The notes under the pieces were generated by a model. It made no database searches and was not told the origin of the DNA. It worked only from the letters and a program-made list of their open reading frames with translations. Shown here one piece after another: positions 1 to 6,018 of a stretch of DNA of 7,612 nt (position 1 is the first letter of the stretch; each line of letters starts with the position of its first letter). The stretch lies in the NCBI GenBank assembly GCA_023228295.1, contig JALOBP010000063.1, positions 11,351 to 18,962 on the forward strand, given 5' to 3'. Both the position numbers and the translations under genes were made by a program. The DNA comes from Methanoregula sp. GTDB lineage: Archaea; Halobacteriota; Methanomicrobia; Methanomicrobiales; Methanospirillaceae.

Positions 1-1
1 G

Positions 2-646
2 GCAAACAAAAAACTCCAGCTGCTGACCAGCATCACCCGCCACGATGTCGTCAACCAGCTCACCGCCTTACAGGGATACCTGGACCTGGCCGACATGATC
101 TCCAAATCAGATCCGGAACAGGCTGCAGGCCATATCAGAAAAGGCCTGGCCCTTATCGGCAAGACCATCACTACCATCCAGTTCACCAGCGAGTACCAGA
201 GAATCGGGGTGATATCGCCAGCATGGCACGATGTTTCTGAGTGTATAAACAGTGCCCTGAAATATTCAACGCTGGGAACGGTTCGTCTGGAGAACGAGAT
301 CCCGTCCGGTACCGAGATTTATGCCGATCCCTTGATCGAGAATGTTATCTTCAACCTCATCGACAATGCCCTGCGGTACGGTTCAACGCTCACCACGATC
401 CGGTTCCGGTTCGTGCGGGAAGGGAGCACGACTCTCATCCTGTGCGAAGACGATGGGATTGGCATTCCCCCTGATGAGAAGGAACTGATCTTCTCCTATG
501 GCCACGGCACCAATACCGGTATGGGACTGTTCCTTGTCCGCGAGATACTCGCCATCACGGGTATCACCATTCGGGAAACCGGTATTCCGGGAAAAGGTGC
601 ACGGTTTGAGATCCTCATTCCCCCGGAAGAATGCCGGACCCGGTGA
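2..646 (+). CDS. Sensor histidine kinase, C-terminal part (5' end outside window)
   Basis: This is the catalytic half of a sensor histidine kinase; 214 residues are visible and the reading frame is open to the left edge, so the sensory N-terminus (often PAS domains in such archaeal kinases) is missing. The H-box reads TSITRHD with the phospho-acceptor candidate at His14 of the fragment, inside a dimerisation helix that continues to about residue 60. The ATPase domain follows: N-box NLIDNALRYG (about 118-127), G1 box DDGIG (about 150-154), and G2 box GTNTGMGLFL (about 169-178). All boxes are intact, so the kinase is probably active. An internal Met at base 95 is not the start, because the H-box lies upstream of it. 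It ends 71 nt before the DUF47-PiT cassette, which has its own TATA box. Whether it senses phosphate cannot be told from this part, and no partner regulator is visible next to it. Confidence 0.93.
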   Translation, partial: ANKKLQLLTSITRHDVVNQLTALQGYLDLADMISKSDPEQAAGHIRKGLALIGKTITTIQFTSEYQRIGVISPAWHDVSECINSALKYSTLGTVRLENEIPSGTEIYADPLIENVIFNLIDNALRYGSTLTTIRFRFVREGSTTLILCEDDGIGIPPDEKELIFSYGHGTNTGMGLFLVREILAITGITIRETGIPGKGARFEILIPPEECRTR

Positions 647-683
647 AACAAGCAGGCGGTTCCGATTGTTTCTGTGAAGGTAC

Positions 684-692
684 TTTTTATAA
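684..692 (+). promoter_or_regulatory. TATA box of the first DUF47-PiT operon
   Basis: The AT-rich box CTTTTTATAA-like stretch lies in the 71-nt gap after the kinase gene. Its centre is about 30 nt ahead of the ATG at 718, so transcription should begin within a few bases of that ATG. No purine-rich ribosome site is seen between box and start, which fits a leaderless or very short-leader mRNA. The assignment rests on position and composition only. Confidence 0.55.
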
Positions 693-717
693 TTGATAGA
701 GCAATCACACTCATACT

Positions 718-1347
718 ATGAGAATCCGCGACCTGATCCTGCCCGAAGACCGGATTTTTTTCGTGCTCTTTTTGGAGATGGCAGACAAGATCGCCGAAGC
801 CTCCGCCACCTTCAACGAGATTACCCACGAGCTTCCGGGAGGAACGGAAAAATCGCACAAGGTGAGGCAGCTCGAGCATCATGCAGACGAGATCACCCGG
901 AAGATTTTCGAGCAGCTTGACGAGTCGCTCATCACCCCGCTCGAACCCGAAGAGATTGCCCGTCTTGCCCCTGCACTTGATGACGTCCTCGACAGGATCG
1001 ACTGGGTCACTCACCAGCTCTGCAATTATGGGATCCCTGAAACCAACGATGTCCTGAAGGAATATTCCTATCTCATTATGCTTGCAACAACCGAGATCTC
1101 GCATGCAGTCACCAGCCTCTCCACTCTGAAAAAACCCGAGGATGTGAAGACGCATGTACTGGAGATCAGCCGGTTGTACAATCTCTCAACTGAGCTCCTC
1201 TCGCGGGCGATTCTTGAACTCTTCAAGACAAAAGACCTGCTCATGATAATCAAGCTCAAGGATATCTACGAAGGGATGGCAAAGGTGATGGAGAAGTGCA
1301 ACGATGTCGGCCATGCTCTCGGTGACATTGCCAAGGCGCACGCATGA
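718..1347 (+). CDS. DUF47 / PhoU-like phosphate transport regulator (copy 1)
   Basis: A 209-residue, all-helical protein of the DUF47 family (TIGR00153-type, related to PhoU). Such proteins are cytosolic, bind metal clusters through E/DxxxD pairs and are usually encoded beside a PiT permease whose activity they are thought to control. Visible motifs: E53xxxD57 (LEHHAD), the family signature ITPLEPEEIARL (72-83), D88xxxD92 (DDVLD), the LFKTKD and KDIYE segments (168-185), and E192xxxD196. The third acidic pair seen in the copy at 2593 (E154/D158) is replaced here by Tyr154 and Thr158, so one metal site is likely altered. The ATG at 718 was chosen because it aligns exactly with the start of the second copy. 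There is no Shine-Dalgarno; a TATA box lies about 30 nt upstream. The stop overlaps the next start by 4 nt (ATGA), implying translational coupling to the permease. Confidence 0.93.
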   Translation: MRIRDLILPEDRIFFVLFLEMADKIAEASATFNEITHELPGGTEKSHKVRQLEHHADEITRKIFEQLDESLITPLEPEEIARLAPALDDVLDRIDWVTHQLCNYGIPETNDVLKEYSYLIMLATTEISHAVTSLSTLKKPEDVKTHVLEISRLYNLSTELLSRAILELFKTKDLLMIIKLKDIYEGMAKVMEKCNDVGHALGDIAKAHA

Positions 1348-2534
1348 TCGGATTCGAACCTATCATCCTGTTCGGCATCATCCTTGCTCTTGGACTTAAC
1401 TTTGTCAACGGGCTCAATGACGCTTCGCACTCGATTGCCACTGTCGTAGCGACAAAAGCCCTGTCACCGGCAAAGGCCGTCCTCCTCACGGCAATCTGCA
1501 ATCTCATCGGGCCGTACCTTTTCACCACGGCAGTTGCCGCAACGATCGGGACTGCGATTGTCAACAGTGACGCGCTGACGCCTCTGTCGATCGTGGTTGC
1601 CATGGGTGCAGCGATTATTCTTGTTTTTGTTGCAACCCGGGCTGGTATTCCTATTTCCAGCAGTCATGCCATGGTTGGGGGTCTTCTTGGAGCAGGTATT
1701 GCTGTTGCGGGGCTTTCTGCGGTCATCCTGCCTTCCGTTGAGAGCATGACCGAAGTTGTCGTATATGGAATTCTTGGCTGCGTGATCGGGGCTGTCAGCC
1801 TGGGTCTCTTCGCAGCATCGTTCAAGGAGGATGCCAGGTTCGGTGCAATGCTGGGGGCGCTCTGCGGGTCATCCCTGGTGATCCCGGTGATGATGCTTCT
1901 TGGACGCATCCAGATTTCCGGATTGCTTGCAATTGTCCTGTTCATTTTCATCTCACCCATCATCGGTATGGTCGGGGCGTTTGTGTTCGATATTATCATC
2001 TCCCACCTCTTCCGCCATTCCCGCAGGAACCGGATGAGGCGGATCTTCCAGCCCCTGCATGTTCTTGCCTGCCTCATCCAGGCATCCGCCCATGGGGGCA
2101 ATGACGGTCAGCATGCCGTGGGGGTAATCACGGCCCTGCTCGTTGCATCCGGGATCCTGGTGACGTTCGAGGTTCCCGGCTGGGTCATCCTCACGTCCGC
2201 TCTCGCCATCGGACTTGGTACCTGCTTTGGTGGCTGGCAGGTCGTGGATAAGATGGCAAAAGGTATCACCAGAATCCGGCCTTACCAGGGTTTTTGTGCT
2301 GCAACCGCGAGCAGTGCAATCCTCGTTGCTGTCACCCAGCAGGGTATCCCGGTCTCCTCAACACATGCCATCAACGGGGCGATCATCGGTGTCGGGGCCA
2401 CACGGGGGAAGAGTGCAGTCCAGTGGCGGGTCGTGCGCGAGATGATAACTGCATGGGTCATTACCATCCCGCTTGCGCTGGTTGTCGCGTATGCCGGGTA
2501 TTTCGTTGTCACGGTTGCCCTGATTTTCCTTTAG
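1344..2534 (+). CDS. PiT-family inorganic phosphate permease, divergent long form (copy 1)
   Basis: A 396-residue integral membrane protein of the PiT (PF01384, Pho-4) family, which imports phosphate or metal-phosphate driven by H+ or Na+. The family's inverted-repeat design is visible: first half FVNGLNDASHSIATVVAT (from residue 20) and GIPISSSHAMVGGLLGAG (101-118); second half AHGGNDGQHAVGVI (249-262) and GIPVSSTHAINGAIIGVG (334-351). About a dozen hydrophobic segments are evident, with a basic cytoplasmic loop RHSRRNRMRR (224-233). It is unusual in two ways. The usual Asn after the first Asp motif (DxAN) is His29. Between the SSSH motif and the second GxND motif it has about 62 residues more than the permease at 3251, carrying additional hydrophobic segments (about 135-205). 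The start overlaps the DUF47 stop by 4 nt, so the two are co-translated. The substrate could differ from plain phosphate; family membership is secure. Confidence 0.92.
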   Translation: MIGFEPIILFGIILALGLNFVNGLNDASHSIATVVATKALSPAKAVLLTAICNLIGPYLFTTAVAATIGTAIVNSDALTPLSIVVAMGAAIILVFVATRAGIPISSSHAMVGGLLGAGIAVAGLSAVILPSVESMTEVVVYGILGCVIGAVSLGLFAASFKEDARFGAMLGALCGSSLVIPVMMLLGRIQISGLLAIVLFIFISPIIGMVGAFVFDIIISHLFRHSRRNRMRRIFQPLHVLACLIQASAHGGNDGQHAVGVITALLVASGILVTFEVPGWVILTSALAIGLGTCFGGWQVVDKMAKGITRIRPYQGFCAATASSAILVAVTQQGIPVSSTHAINGAIIGVGATRGKSAVQWRVVREMITAWVITIPLALVVAYAGYFVVTVALIFL

Positions 2535-2592
2535 CGCCGGCAGAATTTCGTTATGTTTTTCAAGTCTCCCGACCGAATCCTCTGTGTTTGTT
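2535..2592 (+). promoter_or_regulatory. Gap between the two DUF47-PiT cassettes; weak TATA-like/oligo-T stretch
   Basis: This 58-nt gap holds TTATGTTTTT at 2551-2560. Its place, 33-42 nt ahead of the second DUF47 ATG, would suit a weak TATA element, while its T5 run could cause partial termination of the first operon. Neither reading is strong, so the four genes may be one transcript or two. No Shine-Dalgarno precedes the next start. Confidence 0.25.
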
Positions 2593-3222
2593 ATGGGTCT
2601 TCGCGAGTTGCTGATACCGCAGGATAAGGTTTTTTTCGATCTGTTCGAGAAACAGGCCGGAGTTGCAAAAGAGGCGGCATGGCAGTTGGTCGCCCTGACT
2701 GAAGATTTTACCAGTGTCAAGGAGAAGCGCCACGCAATCGAGAAACTCGAGCACAAGGGCGATCTCCTGACGCACGATATCTACAACCAGCTGAACACTA
2801 CGTTCATCACACCGCTCGACCCCGAGGAGATCTCCCGCCTCGCCTCGACTCTGGATGACGTACTGGACTTTATTGACGGGGCAACCGAGAAGATGTTGTA
2901 TTACGGTATCGAATCAGCCGATTCGCATATGGTCGAACTCGCAAAACTGATCCACATGTCCACGGTAGAGATCGAGAGTGCCGTCAAGGGTATCCGGTCG
3001 ATCAAGGATCCCCGCTATATCGAGGAACGCTGCATTGAGGTGAACCGGCTCGAGAACGTTGCTGACGATGTCCTTGCCCATGCGGTAACGGATCTCTTCA
3101 AGACCAATGACGCGATAATGATTATCAAGTTCAAGGATATCTATGAGCACCTGGAGACTGCAACCGACCGGTGCGAGGATGTTGCGAACGTGCTCTCCGA
3201 CATTGCAATCCGTCACTCATGA
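2593..3222 (+). CDS. DUF47 / PhoU-like phosphate transport regulator (copy 2)
   Basis: A second 209-residue DUF47 protein, aligning with copy 1 over its whole length without gaps at about 40% identity (hand count, 85 of 209). It keeps a fuller set of acidic metal-binding pairs: E53xxxD57 (LEHKGD), D88xxxD92 (DDVLD), E154xxxD158 (ENVAD) and D192xxxD196, so it resembles the canonical PhoU-like metal-cluster protein. The signature ITPLDPEEISRL lies at 72-83. A GTG at 2584 would add three residues, but the ATG at 2593 matches the start of copy 1 (MGLRELLIPQDK against MRIRDLILPEDR) and is preferred. No Shine-Dalgarno is visible. It precedes its permease by 28 nt and is expected to act in the cytosol on that transporter. 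Confidence 0.93.
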   Translation: MGLRELLIPQDKVFFDLFEKQAGVAKEAAWQLVALTEDFTSVKEKRHAIEKLEHKGDLLTHDIYNQLNTTFITPLDPEEISRLASTLDDVLDFIDGATEKMLYYGIESADSHMVELAKLIHMSTVEIESAVKGIRSIKDPRYIEERCIEVNRLENVADDVLAHAVTDLFKTNDAIMIIKFKDIYEHLETATDRCEDVANVLSDIAIRHS

Positions 3223-3250
3223 AACCTGATCCATTCTCTGCGGGGATTGC

Positions 3251-4282
3251 ATGATCGAAGCCACATGGGAACTGGTCATCATCATCATCGGCATTGCGCT
3301 GGTATTTGACTTTACCAACGGGTTCCATGACTCGGCCAACTCTATCTCAACGGTAGTCTCGACAAAAGTTCTCTCGCCCCGCAATGCAGTGATTTTTGCG
3401 GCATTTTTCAATTTTATCGCGGCATTTGGGTTTGGCGTTGCGGTTGCCAGTACCGTCAGCAAGATTATCCAGCTGGATATTGTAGAAACTGCAGTTATCC
3501 CGTATATCATCCTTGGTGCCCTGATAGGGGCGATTGCATGGAACCTGATTACGTGGTTCTTCGGTCTTCCCACGTCTTCATCCCATGCACTGATTGGCGG
3601 GCTGGCTGGTGCCGGGATCTCTGCAGCAGGGCTGGCCGCGATAAAATGGTCAACGGTTGAGATCGTGGTTGCCTTCATGATCCTCTCTCCCCTGATCGGC
3701 CTTGCCTGCGGTTTTGTTTTCATGGCGATAGTCCTCTGGCTTACCCGGAAATCAAACAAGCAGTCTGCGGAACGGAGTTTTAAGAACCTTCAGCTGGTAT
3801 CCGCAGCAGCCAACTGTTTCAGCCATGGTACAAACGATGCACAGAAGACCATCGGCATTATCATCCCGCTCCTCTTCTCCATCGGGTATTATGGGGCCTC
3901 GGTAGACCCGAACAACCTGCCGATTCCTTTCTGGGTGATTATTCTCGCTTATACTGCCATTGCGCTTGGGACATTGTCGGGGGGATGGCGGATTGTCAAG
4001 ACGATGGGATACAATATCATAAAAATGCGTCCCGTTCACGGTTTTGCTGCAAACGCTGCAAGTGCATCGACGATTATCGGGGCTTCCATCATGGGTATCC
4101 CGGTGAGTACGACCCATATTATCTGCACCTCAATCATGGGTGTCGGGACTACCATGGGTTCCAGTGCAGTGAAATGGGGGGTTGCCCGGACGATCGCGTG
4201 GGCCTGGATCCTGACAATTCCCATCAGCGCCGTCATCGGATTTGTTGCGTTCGCAGTTATCCGTGTGGTTATCGGGTACTGA
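3251..4282 (+). CDS. PiT-family inorganic phosphate permease (copy 2, canonical form)
   Basis: A 343-residue membrane protein of the PiT family, the usual length for archaeal and Gram-positive Pit proteins. The four diagnostic motifs are present: FTNGFHDSANSISTVVST (from residue 21), GLPTSSSHALIGGLAGAG (105-122), SHGTNDAQKTIGII (191-204) and GIPVSTTHIICTSIMGVG (282-299). The inverted GxHD/GxND repeats are the expected phosphate-binding regions. About ten hydrophobic helices are evident, with a charged loop RKSNKQSAERSFKN (166-179) between the halves. The ATG at 3251 has a weak purine-rich stretch (GCGGGGA) ahead of it. With the DUF47 gene 28 nt upstream it forms the second transporter-regulator pair. 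It is the better candidate for the housekeeping phosphate importer, since its motifs match well-characterised family members, unlike copy 1. Confidence 0.95.
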   Translation: MIEATWELVIIIIGIALVFDFTNGFHDSANSISTVVSTKVLSPRNAVIFAAFFNFIAAFGFGVAVASTVSKIIQLDIVETAVIPYIILGALIGAIAWNLITWFFGLPTSSSHALIGGLAGAGISAAGLAAIKWSTVEIVVAFMILSPLIGLACGFVFMAIVLWLTRKSNKQSAERSFKNLQLVSAAANCFSHGTNDAQKTIGIIIPLLFSIGYYGASVDPNNLPIPFWVIILAYTAIALGTLSGGWRIVKTMGYNIIKMRPVHGFAANAASASTIIGASIMGIPVSTTHIICTSIMGVGTTMGSSAVKWGVARTIAWAWILTIPISAVIGFVAFAVIRVVIGY

Positions 4283-4314
4283 TCTTTTTTAGGGGAAAAA
4301 CGCCCGGTTTTTTC
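4283..4314. terminator. Convergent, probably bidirectional oligo-U terminator
   Basis: The 30-nt space between the converging permease genes holds T6 at 4285-4290 and T6 at 4308-4313 for the + strand, and A5 at 4296-4300 that becomes a U5 run on the - strand. GAAAAA and TTTTTTC (4295-4300 and 4308-4314) can also pair around CGCCCGG. Archaeal termination needs mainly U-tracts, so this can stop transcripts from both sides. The last T-run overlaps the stop codon of the - strand gene. Confidence 0.6.
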
Positions 4315-5347
4315 AAGCTTGATCGCGGGTTTCTGCCAGGAGTTCCGGATCCTTCATCTCGTCTCCGAGAATTTTCGTTCCGGTAACGGCAAGTGCCACA
4401 AGCACCGGCCCGACAATGAACCCCACGATGCCGGTGAACGGGACCCCGGCAAAGATACCGATCATCATCATGACCGGGGGAATTGCCACCCGTTTTCCCA
4501 TCATCACCGGCCGGTAATAGAAATCGATCCACCCGCTGAGCAGGGGATACCCGACAAGCAGGGTAATTCCCGCATTCCCGGCATCCCCGATGCTTAAAAA
4601 ATAGAGCGCAAAGAAGAGGATCATTATCTGTGCCCCGATAAGCGGGATCAGCATGGCAAGGCCGATCAGGGTTGCATAGAGGAGAGGGTCATCAACACCA
4701 AGGAAGAAGAAGAACGGGATTGCAAGAAGAAAGGAAATCATCGCTGCTGATATCTGGACGATGATTAAGGCATAAATGGTGTTGGCGGTGATCTCGGCCA
4801 TTTTCTCAACTGCGGTAACCAGTCTGACTGAAAGGCTCATAATCAGGGCTTTCCATATCTGTTCGCCGTAAAACAGCAGCATTGAGAGTGAGAGGAAGAA
4901 GATGATGATTGAGATTAACGACTGCATGACATTACTGGTCAGGGACAGCAGCGACTGCAGGAGCAACTGGACAAGTGTCTCGGGCATATCGGAAAACTGT
5001 GCCTCCGTGAATGTCGGCAGGACTGAAGCGAGACCGGTATTTTTAAACCCATGTACCAGCGATGCAACCATGACCCCGATGCGATCGATATTGCCGTACA
5101 GGATAGTGGCCGCAACCATGAGGACAAGAAGGATAACGAGGAGCACCCAGACCGTTAAAAACGTGACTGATATGGTGGGTTTTACCACTTTTGAAAGTTT
5201 TTTATGCAATGGCATAAGGGCGATTGCTATTGCTGCCGACCAGATGACCACGGTCACGAGCGGCCAGAATACCACGATACAAAGAAGATAAATTGCACAG
5301 ACAATGAAGAATAGAGTGCGATTTTTGATCACCGTGATTGGTTCCAT
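4313..5347 (-). CDS. AI-2E / UPF0118 family membrane transporter
   Basis: A 344-residue integral membrane protein of the AI-2E transporter family (PF01594, formerly UPF0118, YdiK/PerM/TqsA relatives). The family signature is in the C-terminal half: residues 252-266 (SIGDAGNAGITLLVG), D275 followed by YYRP (277-280), MGKRVAIPPVMMMIGIFAG (283-301) and the glycine-rich GIVGFIVGPVLVAL (306-319). Paired hydrophobic helices sit at about 11-45 and 57-84, a more polar segment at about 86-135, then helices from about 138. Members have been linked to signal export, and some halophile members to Na+(Li+)/H+ antiport; the substrate here cannot be told. The start ATG has AAAAGGA about 9 nt upstream, an acceptable ribosome site. 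It is preceded by 159 nt of non-coding DNA, so it may have its own promoter, although it faces the same way as the two small genes upstream. Confidence 0.9.
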   Translation of the reverse strand: MEPITVIKNRTLFFIVCAIYLLCIVVFWPLVTVVIWSAAIAIALMPLHKKLSKVVKPTISVTFLTVWVLLVILLVLMVAATILYGNIDRIGVMVASLVHGFKNTGLASVLPTFTEAQFSDMPETLVQLLLQSLLSLTSNVMQSLISIIIFFLSLSMLLFYGEQIWKALIMSLSVRLVTAVEKMAEITANTIYALIIVQISAAMISFLLAIPFFFFLGVDDPLLYATLIGLAMLIPLIGAQIMILFFALYFLSIGDAGNAGITLLVGYPLLSGWIDFYYRPVMMGKRVAIPPVMMMIGIFAGVPFTGIVGFIVGPVLVALAVTGTKILGDEMKDPELLAETRDQA

Positions 5348-5471
5348 GGGGTCAGATCCTTTTTGGGAATACGGGAGATTTGTTCTGTGTGTCCGAAAAA
5401 TGCGCCCGGCATTGGATCCCGGGGATAAACGGGCGGATTACCGGACATTTTTTTTTTGGGAGAGTCGCTAT

Positions 5472-5504
5472 ACCACCCAATGTCGGTTGGTCCCCCGGGG
5501 ATCC
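5472..5504 (-). other. Tandem hairpins just after the DUF1328-type gene
   Basis: Read on the - strand, two inverted repeats follow the stop codon at 5507-5509 almost at once. The first is GGATCCCCGGGGGACC (5504-5489), a GC-rich stem with a one-base bulge. The second pairs ACCACCC with GGTTGGT (5472-5491 on the + strand) around ATGTCG with one mismatch. There is no U-run after them on the - strand, so a simple terminator is doubtful; a transcript-end stabiliser or processing site is the alternative. Confidence 0.35.
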
Positions 5505-5506
5505 TC

Positions 5507-5656
5507 TCACAGGATAAATGCCACGATGGCAACGATGACGAAGATTATCACCAGCCATTTTGCGATCTCCATGGAAAAGCCGGCAATGCCCCGTGCACCC
5601 AGGACATAGGCAACCAGGGCGAGTAGGAGGAACAGGATGGCGAGTTCAATTAACAT
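5507..5656 (-). CDS. DUF1328-type small membrane protein (YtjA-like), 49 residues
   Basis: A 49-residue protein made of two hydrophobic helices: residues 3-21 (ELAILFLLLALVAYVLGAR region) and about 33-49 (WLVIIFVIVAIVAFIL). They are joined by a short glycine-containing turn ARGIAGFSMEIAK. The pattern of helix, LG-x-x-GIAG, A-K, helix fits the DUF1328/YtjA family of tiny inner-membrane proteins, whose function is not established. The start is supported by AAGGGGGA four bases ahead of the ATG. It begins only 9 nt after the stop of the hendecad-repeat gene, so the two almost certainly share an mRNA. It is too short for a usual ORF cutoff and easily missed. Confidence 0.85.
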   Translation of the reverse strand: MLIELAILFLLLALVAYVLGARGIAGFSMEIAKWLVIIFVIVAIVAFIL

Positions 5657-5665
5657 GATTCCCCC

Positions 5666-5908
5666 TTACTTCTTCTTCATCGTCGATCCGGCCTTGTGTG
5701 CCGCGATCTTCGCATCGGCAACAACCTTGTGGGTTGCGATTTTTACCTCATCCGTGATCTTCTCTGCCTCCGTTCCGGCATCCTTAAGGGCATTATGGGC
5801 GGCGACGCTGGCGTTATCTATTACGGCATGTGCGGCTACACGGGCGTTATCTGCGGCGATACTTGCCTTTACTTTCAGATTTTTGGTCATTGGTGGTTTC
5901 AACTCCAT
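5666..5908 (-). CDS. Small hendecad-repeat, LEA-like helical protein (80 residues)
   Basis: An 80-residue (or 74-residue) protein, rich in Ala, Lys, Val, Asp and His, with no cysteine, no tryptophan and no hydrophobic membrane segment. From residue 10 to 75 it can be cut into six 11-residue units, for example NARVAAHAVID, NASVAAHNALK, EVKIATHKVVA and DAKIAAHKAGS. Histidine recurs at 27, 38, 60 and 71; the third full unit has Glu at the matching place (49). Eleven-residue periodicity is the hallmark of LEA group 3 proteins and of some lipid- or polymer-binding helices. The tail STMKKK is basic. The first ATG (5908) has a TATA box 30 nt upstream and would be leaderless; the second ATG (5890, MTKN) has GGAG 12 nt ahead. 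The role is unknown; protection of membranes or proteins under stress is an inference. It is the first gene of a pair with the DUF1328-type gene. Confidence 0.8.
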   Translation of the reverse strand: MELKPPMTKNLKVKASIAADNARVAAHAVIDNASVAAHNALKDAGTEAEKITDEVKIATHKVVADAKIAAHKAGSTMKKK

Positions 5909-5929
5909 CCCCTGAACAGGTTTTTTTGG

Positions 5930-5938
5930 TTTTTTATA
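5930..5938 (-). promoter_or_regulatory. TATA box of the hendecad-repeat / DUF1328 operon
   Basis: On the - strand the box reads TATAAAAAA and begins 30 nt before the ATG at 5908. It is the best TATA match in the window. Transcription should start within a few bases of that ATG, so the first gene is probably read from a leaderless or near-leaderless mRNA. Confidence 0.7.
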
Positions 5939-5986
5939 CCAGATTTTTTCCCCTATCAGAGCACGTCAGCATGCGGCAATGGAATC

Positions 5987-5992
5987 TATAAA
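5987..5992 (+). promoter_or_regulatory. Candidate + strand TATA box for an unassigned transcript
   Basis: TATAAA within AATCTATAAACC faces away from the repeat-protein gene. A start about 25 nt downstream would fall near 6012-6016, inside the palindrome at 6006-6018. No recognised gene follows, so support is only positional. Confidence 0.25.
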
Positions 5993-6005
5993 CCTTACCG
6001 GATAT

Positions 6006-6018
6006 TGCAAAATTTGCA
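6006..6018. promoter_or_regulatory. 13-bp palindrome, operator-like
   Basis: TGCAAAATTTGCA is a perfect inverted repeat of six bases around a single A. It lies where transcription from the TATA-like site at 5987 would start, a typical repressor position in archaea. It is also about 100 nt upstream of the repeat-protein gene. The binding protein is unknown. Confidence 0.35.

Noticed and set aside
496..1155. 219-codon - strand frame opposite the kinase end and DUF47 gene
   Set aside because: It spans the antisense of two clearly real genes and the promoter gap between them, and its protein shows no domain; it is a shadow frame.
2584..2592. GTG start three codons before the second DUF47 ATG
   Set aside because: The ATG at 2593 aligns exactly with the start of the first copy, and no ribosome site supports the GTG.
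3217..3759. 180-codon - strand frame opposite the second permease
   Set aside because: It mirrors the codon pattern of the PiT gene, whose motifs are unambiguous on the + strand; antisense shadow.
5801..5860. 33-bp DNA direct repeat as a CRISPR or satellite-type array
   Set aside because: The repeated GGCGTTATCT lies inside the hendecad-repeat gene and reflects its 11-codon protein repeat; units are not identical and there are no spacers.
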